DNA from: SLRI01 sp964460465
GTDB taxonomy: Bacteria > Pseudomonadota > Alphaproteobacteria > Geminicoccales > Geminicoccaceae
Assembly: GCA_964460465.1 (NCBI GenBank)
Contig: CAYWSB010000006.1
Span: 1 to 64,000, forward strand
Direction: 5' to 3'
Length of the DNA stretch: 64,000 bases
Of this stretch, positions 9,024 through 18,374 are shown piece after piece; within the stretch, counting starts at the first letter, position 1, and the number at the start of each line of letters is the position of its first letter. The translations under genes and the position numbers were made by a program. The notes under the pieces are model-generated. The model was not told the DNA's origin and did no database searches. It saw only the letters and a list, made by a program, of their open reading frames with translations.

Positions 9024-10021
9024 CAGCGGGTCTGCCCGCCGCCGAAGCGGATGCGCGGGTCGAGCCAGGCGAGCAGCAGATCGGAGATCAGCACGCCGAT
9101 CACCACGAGGAACGATTCGAGCATCAGGAAGCTGCCGGCCAGGTACATGTCCTGGCTCTGCAGCGCGCGCACCAGCACCGGTCCGGTGGTCGGCAGGCTG
9201 AGAACGACGGCGACCAGGGCCGAGCCCGAGATCAGGTCGGGCAGGAGATTGCCGATATCGGCGATGAACGGGTTGAGCGACATCCGCAAGGGATACTTGA
9301 CCAGGGCCCGGCCCGGCGGCAGGCCCTTGGCCTTGGCGGTGACGTAGTAGGGCTTCTGCAGCTCGTCCATCAGGTTGGCCCGGAGCCGCCGGATCATCGC
9401 GGCCGTGCCGCTGGTGCCGATGATGATCACCGGGATCCACAGATGCTGCAGAACCGAGACGAACTTCGCCCAGCTCATCGGCTGATCGAGGTATTGCGGC
9501 TCCATCAGCCCGCCGATGGTCGTGCCGAACCAGACGTTGGCGAAGTAGAGCATCACCAAGGCGAGGAGGAAGTTCGGCGTGGCGAGGCCGAGAAAGCCCA
9601 GCAGCGTCAGGCCGTGATCACCCCAGCTGTACTTGTGCGTGGCCGAGTAGATCGCGATCGGGAAGGCCACGATCCAGGTGAAGATCACCGTGGCGAAGGA
9701 GATGATCACGGTGAGCAGGATCTTGTCGCCGATCACCTCGGCCACCGGCCGGTCATACTCGAAGGACCAGCCCAGATCGCCGTGCAGCAGCCCCCAGGCC
9801 CAGTGGAAATACTGCTCCCAGAGCGGCCGGTCGAGGCCATAGAGCTGGCGGAGATACTCGATCCGCTCGGTCTGCACGCCCTCGCCCTGGGCCTGCAGCT
9901 CGCCGATCTGCGCCGAGAGGAAATCGCCCGGGGGCAGGTTGATGATGACGAACGTCACCACGCTGATCGCGATCACCGTCGGGATCATCACGAGGATGCG
10001 GTGGACGACGTAGCGGAGCAA
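9023..10021 (-). CDS. ABC transporter permease, OppB/DppB type
   Basis: This 332-residue permease has six predicted membrane segments. It starts MLRYVVHRILVMIPTVIAIS, then FVIINLPPGDF, GLDRPLWEQYFHW, and an EAA loop in RRLRANLMDELQKPYYVTAK. It ends LLAWLDPRIRFGGG, typical of OppB proteins. It forms a coupled pair with the OppC-type gene downstream. Upstream lies holA on the same strand after a 62-nt gap that is too small for an obvious separate control region. Confidence 0.9.
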   Translation of the reverse strand: MLRYVVHRILVMIPTVIAISVVTFVIINLPPGDFLSAQIGELQAQGEGVQTERIEYLRQLYGLDRPLWEQYFHWAWGLLHGDLGWSFEYDRPVAEVIGDKILLTVIISFATVIFTWIVAFPIAIYSATHKYSWGDHGLTLLGFLGLATPNFLLALVMLYFANVWFGTTIGGLMEPQYLDQPMSWAKFVSVLQHLWIPVIIIGTSGTAAMIRRLRANLMDELQKPYYVTAKAKGLPPGRALVKYPLRMSLNPFIADIGNLLPDLISGSALVAVVLSLPTTGPVLVRALQSQDMYLAGSFLMLESFLVVIGVLISDLLLAWLDPRIRFGGGQTR

Positions 10022-10083
10022 CGGGCCTCCCGGGCGACGGTGTCGACGGCGAGTGTAGCGCGCTCGATCGATGAAACCAGCCG

Positions 10084-11124
10084 CTAACTGCCGAGGGGCA
10101 GGACTTCCTCGACCTGGCGCAGGTCGTGGACGAGGCGCCGCACCAGGAGCTGGTCGGGCGACCGGCCCCGCTTGCAGGCGAGCTCAGCGGCGAGGCTGGC
10201 GGCGAGTCCGGCCTCGAGCCGGGCCGTGGGCCAGGCTTCCAGCGCCCGGCGCATCGGCTCCTTCTGGGTGAAGTGGACCGGCGGCCTGATCGCCTCGACC
10301 ACCGCCAGGGCGGATTCGCCGGCCTCGACCCTGGCGCGCAGGGGCAGCAGGCGCATGAAGGTCGAGGCGAAGCCGCGGATCAGCCGCACCGGCGCCTGCC
10401 CCTCGCCCAACAGCCGGTCGAGAATGGCGGCCGCGTCACCCGGGCGCCCCACGAGGCCGGCCCAGACGAGGCGGTCGATGCCGAGGGCCGAGCTGTCGCC
10501 GATCACCGCCTCGACATCGGCGAGGGTGACGCGGCCACCGGGCGCGTCGCCCTTGTAGAGCGCGAGCTTCGCGACCTCGTTCTGCGTCACCTCGCGGTTC
10601 GCCCCGACATGCGCCGCGAGGAACGCCATGGCGTCCGGCTCGATGGTCAGGCCGTGCCCGCGCACGAGGTCGCGGAGCTGGGCCTCGAGGCCGCGGCCGT
10701 CGGCCCGGTAGCAGGCGACGGCGGCGCCGTGCCGCGCCTTCTCGGCGGCCCGGCGCAGCGCCGAGCCGGCCCCGAGCTCGCCCGCCTCGACGATCACCAG
10801 CGCCTCGTGACCACCCATGGCGAGCAGGCCGTCGATCGCCCGGGCCAGCGCCTCGGTCGCCTGGCGGACCAGCACCACCCTCCGGCCGCCGACCAGCGAC
10901 ATGGCCTGCGCCTCCTCGAGCAGCAGGCCCGGACCCTGCACGATGCGGTCGGCGGCGAGCTCGGCCATGCGGAACGGGTCGTCCGGCTGGTCGAGCACCG
11001 CCGCGATCAGCCGCCGCCGACGCTCGGCGACGAGGCCCTGGTCGGGGCCGTAGAGGAGGACGAGGCCGATCGCCGGATCGGGGCGGTTGCAGAAGGCGTC
11101 GGCCTGCGCCGGCTGCACCTTCAT
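10084..11124 (-). CDS. holA: DNA polymerase III delta subunit
   Basis: The delta subunit opens the sliding clamp as part of the clamp loader. The 346-residue product has the family N-terminus (MKVQPAQADAF, then LVLLYGPDQGLVAERRRRL) and DPFRMAELAADRI. An AAA-like middle follows with LVIVEAGEL, FLAAHVGANREVTQNEVAKL and VEAVIGDSSALGIDRLV. It lies 10 nt after lptE, the usual alphaproteobacterial order leuS-lptE-holA. Confidence 0.92.
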   Translation of the reverse strand: MKVQPAQADAFCNRPDPAIGLVLLYGPDQGLVAERRRRLIAAVLDQPDDPFRMAELAADRIVQGPGLLLEEAQAMSLVGGRRVVLVRQATEALARAIDGLLAMGGHEALVIVEAGELGAGSALRRAAEKARHGAAVACYRADGRGLEAQLRDLVRGHGLTIEPDAMAFLAAHVGANREVTQNEVAKLALYKGDAPGGRVTLADVEAVIGDSSALGIDRLVWAGLVGRPGDAAAILDRLLGEGQAPVRLIRGFASTFMRLLPLRARVEAGESALAVVEAIRPPVHFTQKEPMRRALEAWPTARLEAGLAASLAAELACKRGRSPDQLLVRRLVHDLRQVEEVLPLGS

Positions 11125-11134
11125 GGCGCCACCG

Positions 11135-11770
11135 TCACGCCGTATGGTTCTCGAAGAAGATGGTCAGGAGCGTGCGGATCTCGCGGCTGACCTCGACGGC
11201 GGCGCGCCGCTCGGCGTCCTGCTCGGCGATCAGTGTCGCGAAAGGCTCGCGGATGACGTTGTAGCTGGCGACCCGTCGCACCGCCGAGCGGTAGAGCGGC
11301 GCCGGCCGACCGGCGTCCCCCTCGGCCGCGGTCGTGGCATCATCGGCGGATGCCTCGCCGGCGGCCAGGACGTCGGCCGGCGGCTCGCCGGCATCGGCAC
11401 CGGCGATCGGCCGCAAGGCGAAGATGGCCGAGACGGTGAGATCGAACCGGGTGATCGTGTCGTCGAGCTGGATGGCCAGAGCCTTCTTGTTGCGCTCCAG
11501 AGTCAGGTCGAGCCGGTAGCGCTTGGCCACGGCGAGGCCGCCCGGGTTCAGATCGTCGATCAGCTGGTTCTCGAGGATGCGGCCGAGGCGCGTCAACGGC
11601 GCATGCACCTCGACGGCGGCGAGGTCGGCGGCCGCGACGTTGCCGCGAGCGCCGCCATAGAGCGGCCGGAAGCCGCAGCCGGCGAGGGCCGCGGGCAGCG
11701 CCAGCGCCGCCGCGAGCCGCAGCGCGCGGCGCCGGCCGGGCGCCGGCTGCAGGTCGCTACACCACCACAT
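11135..11770 (-). CDS. lptE: LPS-assembly lipoprotein LptE
   Basis: LptE plugs the LptD translocon and delivers LPS to the outer membrane. The 211-residue product has a lipoprotein signal with lipobox ALAGC (Cys32), followed by GFRPLYGG, which is typical of LptE. The ATG at 11770 lies inside the last codons of leuS (14-nt overlap). The extended Asp/Ala-rich region around residues 135-155 is longer than in enteric LptE, as is common in alphaproteobacteria. Confidence 0.88.
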   Translation of the reverse strand: MWWCSDLQPAPGRRRALRLAAALALPAALAGCGFRPLYGGARGNVAAADLAAVEVHAPLTRLGRILENQLIDDLNPGGLAVAKRYRLDLTLERNKKALAIQLDDTITRFDLTVSAIFALRPIAGADAGEPPADVLAAGEASADDATTAAEGDAGRPAPLYRSAVRRVASYNVIREPFATLIAEQDAERRAAVEVSREIRTLLTIFFENHTA

Positions 11771-14312
11771 TCACGATCCGGCCCGGCACGACGATGACCC
11801 GGCGCGGCGGCTTGCCGGCCATCGCCCGGATCACCGCCTGGTCGGCGAGGGCACGCTCGCGCACGGTGGCCTCGTCGGTACCGGCCGGAAGCTCGATCTC
11901 GCCGCGCCGCTTGCCGTTGACCTGGACGGCCAGGGTGACGGTATCGGCCGCGACCCAGGCGGGGTCGGCCACGGGCCAGGGCGTGTCGGCCAGCAGCGTG
12001 GCGTGGCCGAGCCGCTGCCAGAGCTCCTCGGCCAGATGCGGCAGCATCGGCCCGACGAGCCGGACCAGGGTCTCGATCGCCTCGCGCTGCACCGCCCGGT
12101 CGGCAGGATCTGCGGGCTCGAGCGCCTCGATGGCATTCGAGAGCTCGCGCACCAGCGCCACGGCCTTGTTGAAATGCAGGCGGTCGATCTCGATCGTGAC
12201 GCTGGCGATGGTGCGGTGGGTCAGGTGCTTGAGACCGACGGCGGCGTCGCTCGACGGCGTCGCCGCCGCGGTCGCCGGCGGCAGCGAGCCGCGCCGCTCC
12301 TCGACCAGCCGCCAGAGACGGTTGAGATAGCGCCAGGCCCCGTCGATGCCCTGGTCGGTCCACTCGAGATCGCGCTCGGGCGGGCTGTCGGAGAGCATGA
12401 AGAGGCGCGCCGTGTCGGCGCCATAGGCCTCGATGATGGTCGCCGGATCGACCGTGTTGCGCTTCGACTTGCTCATCTTCTCGACCCGCCCGGGGGTCAC
12501 CGGGCGGCCGTCGAGGGTGGTCCAGCCGTCCCCCGCCCGGCGGACCTCGTCCGGCTGCAGCCAGCTGCCCCTGGCGTCGCGGAAGGTCTGATGCGTCACC
12601 ATGCCCTGGGTGAAGAGGCCGGCGAACGGCTCGGCCAAGTCGAGATGGCCGCAGGCCGACATCGCCCGGGTGAAGAAGCGCGAATAGAGCAGGTGCAGGA
12701 CGGCGTGCTCGACGCCACCGATGTACTGGTCGACCGGCAGCCAGTAGTCGACCGCTGCCCGGTCGAACGGGCCGGCCTCGTAGCCGGCGGAGCAGAACCG
12801 CGCGAAGTACCAGGAGCTCTCGACGAAGGTGTCGAAGGTGTCGGTCTCGCGCACGCCCTTGCGGCCGTCGGGCAGGGTGACGTGCTTCCAGGTGGGATGG
12901 CGATCCAGCGGGTTGCCGGGGGCCGAGAAGTCGACGTCCTCGGGCAGGCGGACCGGCAGCTCCTCCCTGGGCACCGGCACGATCTCGCCGTCCTCGGCGT
13001 AGATGATCGGGATGGGGCAGCCCCAGTAGCGCTGCCGCGAGACGCCCCAGTCCCTGAGCCGCCACGTCACCTGGCGCTCGCCCAGGCCCTCCGCCTCGAT
13101 GAGGGCGATGATCCGCCGCTTGGCGGCCGGCACGTCGAGGCCGTCGAGCAGGCTCGAGTTGAACAGCGTGCCGTCGCCGAGATAGGCTTCGTCCGCGACC
13201 CGGAAGGTGGCCGGGTCGGCGCCGGGCGGCAGCACGACCGGGGTCACCGGGCGGCCGTACTTGCGCGCGAAGTCGAGGTCGCGCTGGTCGTGCGCCGGGC
13301 AGCCGAAGATCGCCCCGGTGCCGTAGCCCATGAGCACGAAATTGGCGACATAGACCGGCAGGTCGGGCGTCGCGCCCAGCGGATGCCGGCAGCGCAGGCC
13401 TGTGTCGAAGCCCTTCTTCTCGGCCCGCTCCAGCGCCTCCTCGGACGTGCCGACCTTCAGGCAGTCCTCGATGAAGGCGGCGAGCTCAGGGTTGGTCCGC
13501 GCCACCTCCTGGGCGAGCGGGTGGTCCGGGGCGATCGCCATGAAGGAGGCCCCCCAGAGCGTGTCCGGGCGGGTGGTGAAGACCTCGAGCACGTCGTCGC
13601 GGCCGGCCAGCGGAAAGCGGACCAGCGCGCCCTCCGAGCGGCCGAGCCAGTTGGTCTGCATCAGGCGGACCTTCTCCGGCCAGCGCTCGAGGCCGTCGAT
13701 GGCGGCGAGCAGCTCGTCGGCAAAGGCGGTGATCCGGAAGAACCACTGGTTCAGCTTGCGCCGCTCGACCTCGGCCCCGGAGCGCCAGCCCTTGCCGTCG
13801 ATCACCTGCTCGTTGGCGAGCACGGTCTGGTCGACCGGGTCCCAGTTGACCCAGCTCTCCTTGCGGTAGACCAGCCCCCTCTCCAGCATATCGAGGAACA
13901 TCGCCTGCTCGTGGCGGTAGTACTCGACGTCGCAGGTCGCGAGCTCACGACTCCAGTCAAGAGCCAGCCCCATCTGCTTGAACTGGCTGCGCATCTCGGC
14001 GATGTTGGCGTACGTCCACACGCCAGGATGCACGCCCTTCTGCATGGCGGCGTTCTCGGCCGGCAGGCCGAAGGCGTCCCAGCCCATCGGGTGCAGCACG
14101 TTGTAGCCCTGCGCCCGCCTGGTCCGGGCCACCACGTCGCCCATGGTGTAGTTGCGCACATGGCCCATGTGGATGCGCCCGGAGGGATAGGGGAACATCT
14201 CGAGCACGTAGTACTTGGGCTTGGTGCGATCGACGGTCACCTCGAACGAGCGGCGCTCGTCCCAGACCTGCTGCCACTTCGCCTCGGTGGCACGAAACGG
14301 ATAGCGCGACAT
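11757..14312 (-). CDS. leuS: leucyl-tRNA synthetase
   Basis: This charges tRNA-Leu with leucine. The 851-residue class I synthetase has the HIGH-type signature HMGH in PYPSGRIHMGHVRNY, CP1 editing-domain segments (VFTTRPDTLWGASFMAIAP), and KMSKS in VEKMSKSKRNTVDP. The anticodon-binding and C-terminal domains are complete. I chose the ATG at 14312, which gives the usual MSRYPFRATEAKWQ-type start. The gene sits between the DUF3576 lipoprotein and lptE. Confidence 0.96.
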   Translation of the reverse strand: MSRYPFRATEAKWQQVWDERRSFEVTVDRTKPKYYVLEMFPYPSGRIHMGHVRNYTMGDVVARTRRAQGYNVLHPMGWDAFGLPAENAAMQKGVHPGVWTYANIAEMRSQFKQMGLALDWSRELATCDVEYYRHEQAMFLDMLERGLVYRKESWVNWDPVDQTVLANEQVIDGKGWRSGAEVERRKLNQWFFRITAFADELLAAIDGLERWPEKVRLMQTNWLGRSEGALVRFPLAGRDDVLEVFTTRPDTLWGASFMAIAPDHPLAQEVARTNPELAAFIEDCLKVGTSEEALERAEKKGFDTGLRCRHPLGATPDLPVYVANFVLMGYGTGAIFGCPAHDQRDLDFARKYGRPVTPVVLPPGADPATFRVADEAYLGDGTLFNSSLLDGLDVPAAKRRIIALIEAEGLGERQVTWRLRDWGVSRQRYWGCPIPIIYAEDGEIVPVPREELPVRLPEDVDFSAPGNPLDRHPTWKHVTLPDGRKGVRETDTFDTFVESSWYFARFCSAGYEAGPFDRAAVDYWLPVDQYIGGVEHAVLHLLYSRFFTRAMSACGHLDLAEPFAGLFTQGMVTHQTFRDARGSWLQPDEVRRAGDGWTTLDGRPVTPGRVEKMSKSKRNTVDPATIIEAYGADTARLFMLSDSPPERDLEWTDQGIDGAWRYLNRLWRLVEERRGSLPPATAAATPSSDAAVGLKHLTHRTIASVTIEIDRLHFNKAVALVRELSNAIEALEPADPADRAVQREAIETLVRLVGPMLPHLAEELWQRLGHATLLADTPWPVADPAWVAADTVTLAVQVNGKRRGEIELPAGTDEATVRERALADQAVIRAMAGKPPRRVIVVPGRIVNVVV

Positions 14313-14359
14313 GACGTGGCCTCGCGTGGGGGGCGATCGGTGGCGCCGGTGACGGGGGA

Positions 14360-14920
14360 TCAGCTCGCCGCGGTCGAGGTGATGCGCAGCTCGCGCGCCC
14401 GGGTCAGTATGTGGTCCTCGATGGACCGCGCCGTGGCGGGCTCCACGGGCGCGTCGAGCCAGTCCCCCGCCTCGTCGCGCACCTGGCGAAAGACCGTCAC
14501 CCGGACGGCATCGGCGCGGAGCGCCGCGTCGCGGATCTGGACGTGCATCTTGACCCGCTCGCCGGGCGCATCGACGGACTGGAACCAGTCGGTGATGATC
14601 AGGCCGCCGAACGGATCGGCGGAGGCCAGCGGGATGAAGTCGATGGTGTCCAGCGTCGCCTGCCAGATGAAGGCGTTGACCCCGATGCCGCCGCCGATCC
14701 CGCCGCCGCCCTGGTCGTCGCGGCGCCGGCCGAGGGAGAAGAGGGTAATGCCGTCGCCGCCCGTGATCGTGCCGAACCGCTCGCGTTCGGCTTGGTCGCG
14801 GGCGGTGCCGCCCATCGGCTGCGGTGCCGGCTCGATCGGCACGTCGGCGCACGAGGTGACCGCGAAGACGAGGCCCGCCAGGAGGACCAGGCACTTGCTC
14901 AAGGGAGAAAAGGTGATCAT
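14360..14920 (-). CDS. DUF3576 lipoprotein
   Basis: The 186-residue protein matches DUF3576, an alphaproteobacterial envelope family of unknown function regularly found upstream of leuS. It has a lipobox-like VTSC (Cys24), a Gly-rich IGGGIGVNAFIWQATLDTI stretch, and DPFGGLIITDWF. It is probably a periplasmic lipoprotein. It is the first gene of the leuS-lptE-holA unit, 47 nt upstream of leuS. Confidence 0.85.
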   Translation of the reverse strand: MITFSPLSKCLVLLAGLVFAVTSCADVPIEPAPQPMGGTARDQAERERFGTITGGDGITLFSLGRRRDDQGGGGIGGGIGVNAFIWQATLDTIDFIPLASADPFGGLIITDWFQSVDAPGERVKMHVQIRDAALRADAVRVTVFRQVRDEAGDWLDAPVEPATARSIEDHILTRARELRITSTAAS

Positions 14921-15056
14921 CGCTCGCCGTGCTGCCGTGACGCTGCGCGGCGTTGCCCGCGCTTGGGCTCTCTTAGCACGGTTGCCCAGCGATGCCAGCG
15001 CCCGAATGACGCCTAGCGAAACTCGCCCGTCCGATCGGCGGACGACCGACAGGCGA

Positions 15057-15725
15057 TCAGAAGTTGAGACGCAGCCCGATCCGGCCGACGGTGAGCGGCT
15101 CGCTCGCCAGCGTCTCGCTCACCGCCACGTCACCCTGCAGGGTGAGCCACGACCATGCGGCGAGATCGGTGCTCAGCATCAGCACGTCGGCGGCGGCACC
15201 CGTGCTCGTCTGCGGCAGGGTGCCGTAGACGAGGCGCGCATTGACGGGGCCGTAGCCGACCCCGGCGGCGAAGACGTCGGCCTCGCGGCCCAGCAGGTTG
15301 GCCCGGCCCATGCTGCCCGTGACCTGCCACTCGTTCAGGCTGAAGGCGCCGCCGATCGCCAGACCGTCGAAGGCTTGCGCCGAGCCGGGAGTCGTGCCGC
15401 CCATGAGCCCGACCGTGTCCAGCCGCAACCGGTCCGCGTAGTCCTGCTCGACGCCGAACGACAAGGACATGGCCGCGTCGCGGCCGGCCGCCCCCGGCCC
15501 GAAGAGCGAGCCGCTGTTGCGTGGCGTGAAGTCGAAGGTGAGTCCTGCCGCCGCGCTGGAGCTGAAGTCGAGTTGCTGCATCGACAGCGAGGCCGCCGGG
15601 GCATAGCGCTCGACGTCCGTGCCATAGCCACCCGCCACGAGGTCCATGGCGGACGCCGTGCCCGTCCCGAGCCCGAAAGCCAGGACAGCGGCAGCCAGCG
15701 ACGATGATGGACCAGCACGAAGCAT
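15057..15725 (-). CDS. putative outer-membrane beta-barrel protein
   Basis: The 222-residue product has a Sec signal peptide (cleavage about AMA, residues 24-27). Alternating hydrophobic strands follow, and the chain ends in GRIGLRLNF. A terminal Phe after alternating strands is the usual signal for barrel insertion by BAM. The length suits an 8- to 10-strand barrel. I do not recognise a specific family. It lies downstream of the porin gene on the same strand but is separated from it by a terminator. Confidence 0.7.
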   Translation of the reverse strand: MLRAGPSSSLAAAVLAFGLGTGTASAMDLVAGGYGTDVERYAPAASLSMQQLDFSSSAAAGLTFDFTPRNSGSLFGPGAAGRDAAMSLSFGVEQDYADRLRLDTVGLMGGTTPGSAQAFDGLAIGGAFSLNEWQVTGSMGRANLLGREADVFAAGVGYGPVNARLVYGTLPQTSTGAAADVLMLSTDLAAWSWLTLQGDVAVSETLASEPLTVGRIGLRLNF

Positions 15726-15867
15726 CGGATTGGAACAACCGGAAAGTGATCAGCCGTCGACGACTGAACATATGCACTTTTTCGTTGTGCGGTGCAACGG
15801 CCACGCGGGCGGATGCGTCTCATCGGGCGCCGCTGTTGCCCCGCTGCCAGGGTGCGGCGGCGTCATC

Positions 15868-15899
15868 AAAAGCGGAAACGGCGGGCCGAAGCCCGCCGT
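15868..15899 (-). terminator. Rho-independent terminator after the porin gene
   Basis: A perfect 9-bp stem (15878-15886 with 15891-15899) with a CGAA tetraloop is followed, reading the minus strand, by TTCCGCTTTT. It lies about 30 nt after the porin stop, so the porin is probably transcribed alone. Confidence 0.7.
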
Positions 15900-15929
15900 C
15901 CCGATTCTCGACGATCGATCAGATGTCGA

Positions 15930-16952
15930 TCAGAACGCCACCCGAAGCCGGACGACGCCGGTGACGCCGTCGTCGTCACCACCGACATCGCGGTCGAAGA
16001 ACGCGACGTCGCCGTTGAGCGACATGCCGGGGAGGAGACCCATGCTGGCGCTGAGCACCAGGTTCTGGCCCTCGCCGTTGTTGCCGTCCTGGTCGATGAC
16101 GTTGGCGTAGGTGACCGACAGGTTTGCCGGGCCGAGCGCCGCGGCGGCACCAGCGGTGAAGCCGGTCGTGTCGCCGATCGGGCCGTCGTCGTCCTGCCAG
16201 ATGCTGCCGGCGACGCGGAAGCCCGAGAAGCCGACGATGGCACCGAGATTGGCACCCATGTAGTCGTCGGCGCCGTTCTTGCCGTTGTTGAAGGCGAGCG
16301 TGCCGCCGAGCTGCAGGTCGACGCCACCGAACGAGCCGGTGTAGACCAGCGCCGTCTCGACCCACTCCTGGTAGTCGGTCAGGCCGTCCTGGGCGATGCT
16401 GTTGCCCTCGTTGCCGCCGGCCGGGGTGAACGAGCCGTGGATCGTGAAGCCGGCGATCGACGGGGAGTCGTAGCGGATCTTGGTCGAGTCGCCGCTGTTG
16501 ATCGGCGCGAACCGCACCGGGGCGACCACGCCCTGGCCGTCGATGCCGCCCGTGCCGGCCGCGATGTTGTAGGCACCGAGCTTCGAGTTGTCGACAGCAC
16601 CGTCCTCGTTGCCGAGGCGGAAGCCGCCGAAGGCGCCATCGATGAAGATCCAGCTCTCGTCGATGCGCTCGTTGGTGCCCGGATCGGTCTCGAACTCGAC
16701 CAGGAAGCCGTAGCGGATGCCGGTCTCGTCGTCGGTATTCACACCCTGGATGTGAATTTCCGAGTCGGTCACGAAGTCGTAGTCTTTGGGATCCCCGCCG
16801 GCGTTACCCGACTCCTGGAGGTCGCCGACCACGGTGTTGAAGTTGTAGAAGCCGCGGATGTTCACCTCGAACGCCGAAGCGGCCGAGGGCACCACGATCG
16901 CCGCGGCGCCGAGCATCGCGGTCGTGCCCATGAGAGCGTTGCGCAAGTTCAT
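15930..16952 (-). CDS. porin
   Basis: This is a general-porin-like outer-membrane channel of 340 residues. A signal peptide (cleavage after SAASA, about residue 26) precedes FEVNIRGFYNFNTV, the typical first strand. Later strands show alternating patterns with Gly/Asp-rich loops, and the protein ends VRLRVAF with terminal Phe. It belongs to the Gram-negative Porin_4-like group. A GAGGAGAC site precedes the ATG. Its upstream gap (16953-17168) should hold its promoter. Confidence 0.83.
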   Translation of the reverse strand: MNLRNALMGTTAMLGAAAIVVPSAASAFEVNIRGFYNFNTVVGDLQESGNAGGDPKDYDFVTDSEIHIQGVNTDDETGIRYGFLVEFETDPGTNERIDESWIFIDGAFGGFRLGNEDGAVDNSKLGAYNIAAGTGGIDGQGVVAPVRFAPINSGDSTKIRYDSPSIAGFTIHGSFTPAGGNEGNSIAQDGLTDYQEWVETALVYTGSFGGVDLQLGGTLAFNNGKNGADDYMGANLGAIVGFSGFRVAGSIWQDDDGPIGDTTGFTAGAAAALGPANLSVTYANVIDQDGNNGEGQNLVLSASMGLLPGMSLNGDVAFFDRDVGGDDDGVTGVVRLRVAF

Positions 16953-17142
16953 CTGTCTTGTCTCCTCGTCACCCCAAAAGTGAGGTCGCCTTCGGGTACA
17001 TCTGGCGGCACCACTACCCCGGCGCCGCGGATGGGACGCTGAAGGCGCCCCGAGCTCCGGTCTCGTGTTATTCAGTTCGCCCCGTCACGGTGCAAGCCGA
17101 AGCAATTTGCGATCCCGGCATTGGGCTTTCACTGTGTCGGGC

Positions 17143-17164
17143 CTGCAACAAGCCGTTGTTGCAG
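17143..17164 (-). terminator. stem-loop just after the glycosyltransferase stop
   Basis: A perfect 9-bp stem (17143-17151 with 17156-17164) with a 4-nt loop begins 5 nt after the TAA of the glycosyltransferase gene. It lacks a U-tract in the minus direction, so it may be a 3'-end protecting hairpin rather than a classical terminator. Confidence 0.4.
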
Positions 17165-17168
17165 CCGC

Positions 17169-18374
17169 TTACGGGCAATTTCGCCCATCCGGATGAGCCA
17201 GCAAGTCGTTCAGCAACCGCACGGTGCGCTCGGCGCCGTCCATGCGCGGCAGCAGTGCGGCGGCAACACGGGGTGTGGCAAGCGACTGTTGCACCGCAGC
17301 AACGAGAGTCGGCACGTCCAGCGTCGCCTCGTCGAGCACGCCGAGGAGGCCCCGCGCGGCGAGCAGCCGGCAGCGCAGGCTCTGCTCGGTCTCGAGCCCG
17401 CCGGCATAGGGCACGACCAGCGCCCGGCAGCCGGCGGCCAGCACCTCCAGCACCGTGTTGTAGCCGCCCTGGCTGATCGACAGGGCGGCGTGTGCCAGGA
17501 GGTGGCGGAAGTCGGGGCGGGCGCGCTCGACGATCACCCCGGGCCCCGCCGCGCGCACCAGGGCGGCGAAGCGCGCCTCGGGCAGGTGCTGGCCGACCAG
17601 CAGCCGCCAGGGCGGGCTGCCGCCGGGCGTCGCCGCCAGTCGGCCCGCGGCGTCCAGCGCGATCTCCAGGAGCCGCTCGCCGACCCGGCCACCGCCGGTC
17701 GAGACGACGATCTCGCCAGCGCCGCCGCCGCCGGTGGCCGCCTCGCGCGGCACCGGCTCGACCACGTAGCCGGTCTCGACCACGCGGTCGCCCAGGGCGT
17801 CGCGCTGCGGGAAGGTCCGCTCGAAGGGCACGACCGCCGGATCGCCGTGGACCAGGACGCGGTCGAAATCGGCGGCCCAGCCCAGCATCTCGGTCAGCCG
17901 CTCGGGCTTGGGCGGGCGGACCAGGATGTCGCGCACCGAGCCCACGATCCAGGGACGCGGCCGCATCACCTTCGCCGCCGCGAGCAGCGGCAGGACCTCG
18001 AAGCGCATCTGCCGGCGGCCGAAGGGGAACATCTCGAACATCAGGATGCGCGGCCGGCGGGCGGCGAAGGCGGCGAGCAGCGCCGCGCGGCGGGCGGCCT
18101 GGAACGTCTCGTCGACCGGCCGGCCGGCGCTGTCGAGCAGGCGCTTGAAGTCGATGTCGGCGCACTGCACCGGCTCGAGCTGGAGCAGCTCCGCCCCCTC
18201 GAGGTCGAGCCCTGCCACCGGCAGCCCGCCCGAGACGAGCGTCACGCCGAGGCCGGCGCGCCGCATCGCCCGGACCAGCGTCGCCGCCCGGGTCAGGTGG
18301 CCGATGCCGAGCAGGTGCTGGACCCAGAAGAGGACGTCGATCGGGCCCGTGGTCGGCGGCGCCGGGACGCTCAC
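17169..18374 (-). CDS. MurG-like glycosyltransferase (COG4671)
   Basis: The 401-residue GT-B fold protein has an N-terminal VLFWVQHLLGIGHLTRAATL, typical of COG4671. It has the C-terminal nucleotide-sugar site SISQGGYNTVLEVLAAGCRALVVPY with GGLETEQ. Donor and acceptor are unknown. It starts with GTG at 18374, overlapping the stop of the upstream JmjC gene (GTGA), so the two are translationally coupled. A hairpin follows its stop. Confidence 0.85.
   Translation of the reverse strand: MSVPAPPTTGPIDVLFWVQHLLGIGHLTRAATLVRAMRRAGLGVTLVSGGLPVAGLDLEGAELLQLEPVQCADIDFKRLLDSAGRPVDETFQAARRAALLAAFAARRPRILMFEMFPFGRRQMRFEVLPLLAAAKVMRPRPWIVGSVRDILVRPPKPERLTEMLGWAADFDRVLVHGDPAVVPFERTFPQRDALGDRVVETGYVVEPVPREAATGGGGAGEIVVSTGGGRVGERLLEIALDAAGRLAATPGGSPPWRLLVGQHLPEARFAALVRAAGPGVIVERARPDFRHLLAHAALSISQGGYNTVLEVLAAGCRALVVPYAGGLETEQSLRCRLLAARGLLGVLDEATLDVPTLVAAVQQSLATPRVAAALLPRMDGAERTVRLLNDLLAHPDGRNCP

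Noticed and set aside
12003..15707. 1234-codon open frame antisense to leuS, DUF3576 and the barrel gene
   Set aside because: It is opposite leucyl-tRNA synthetase and two other genes, and its composition is a mirror of their codon bias.
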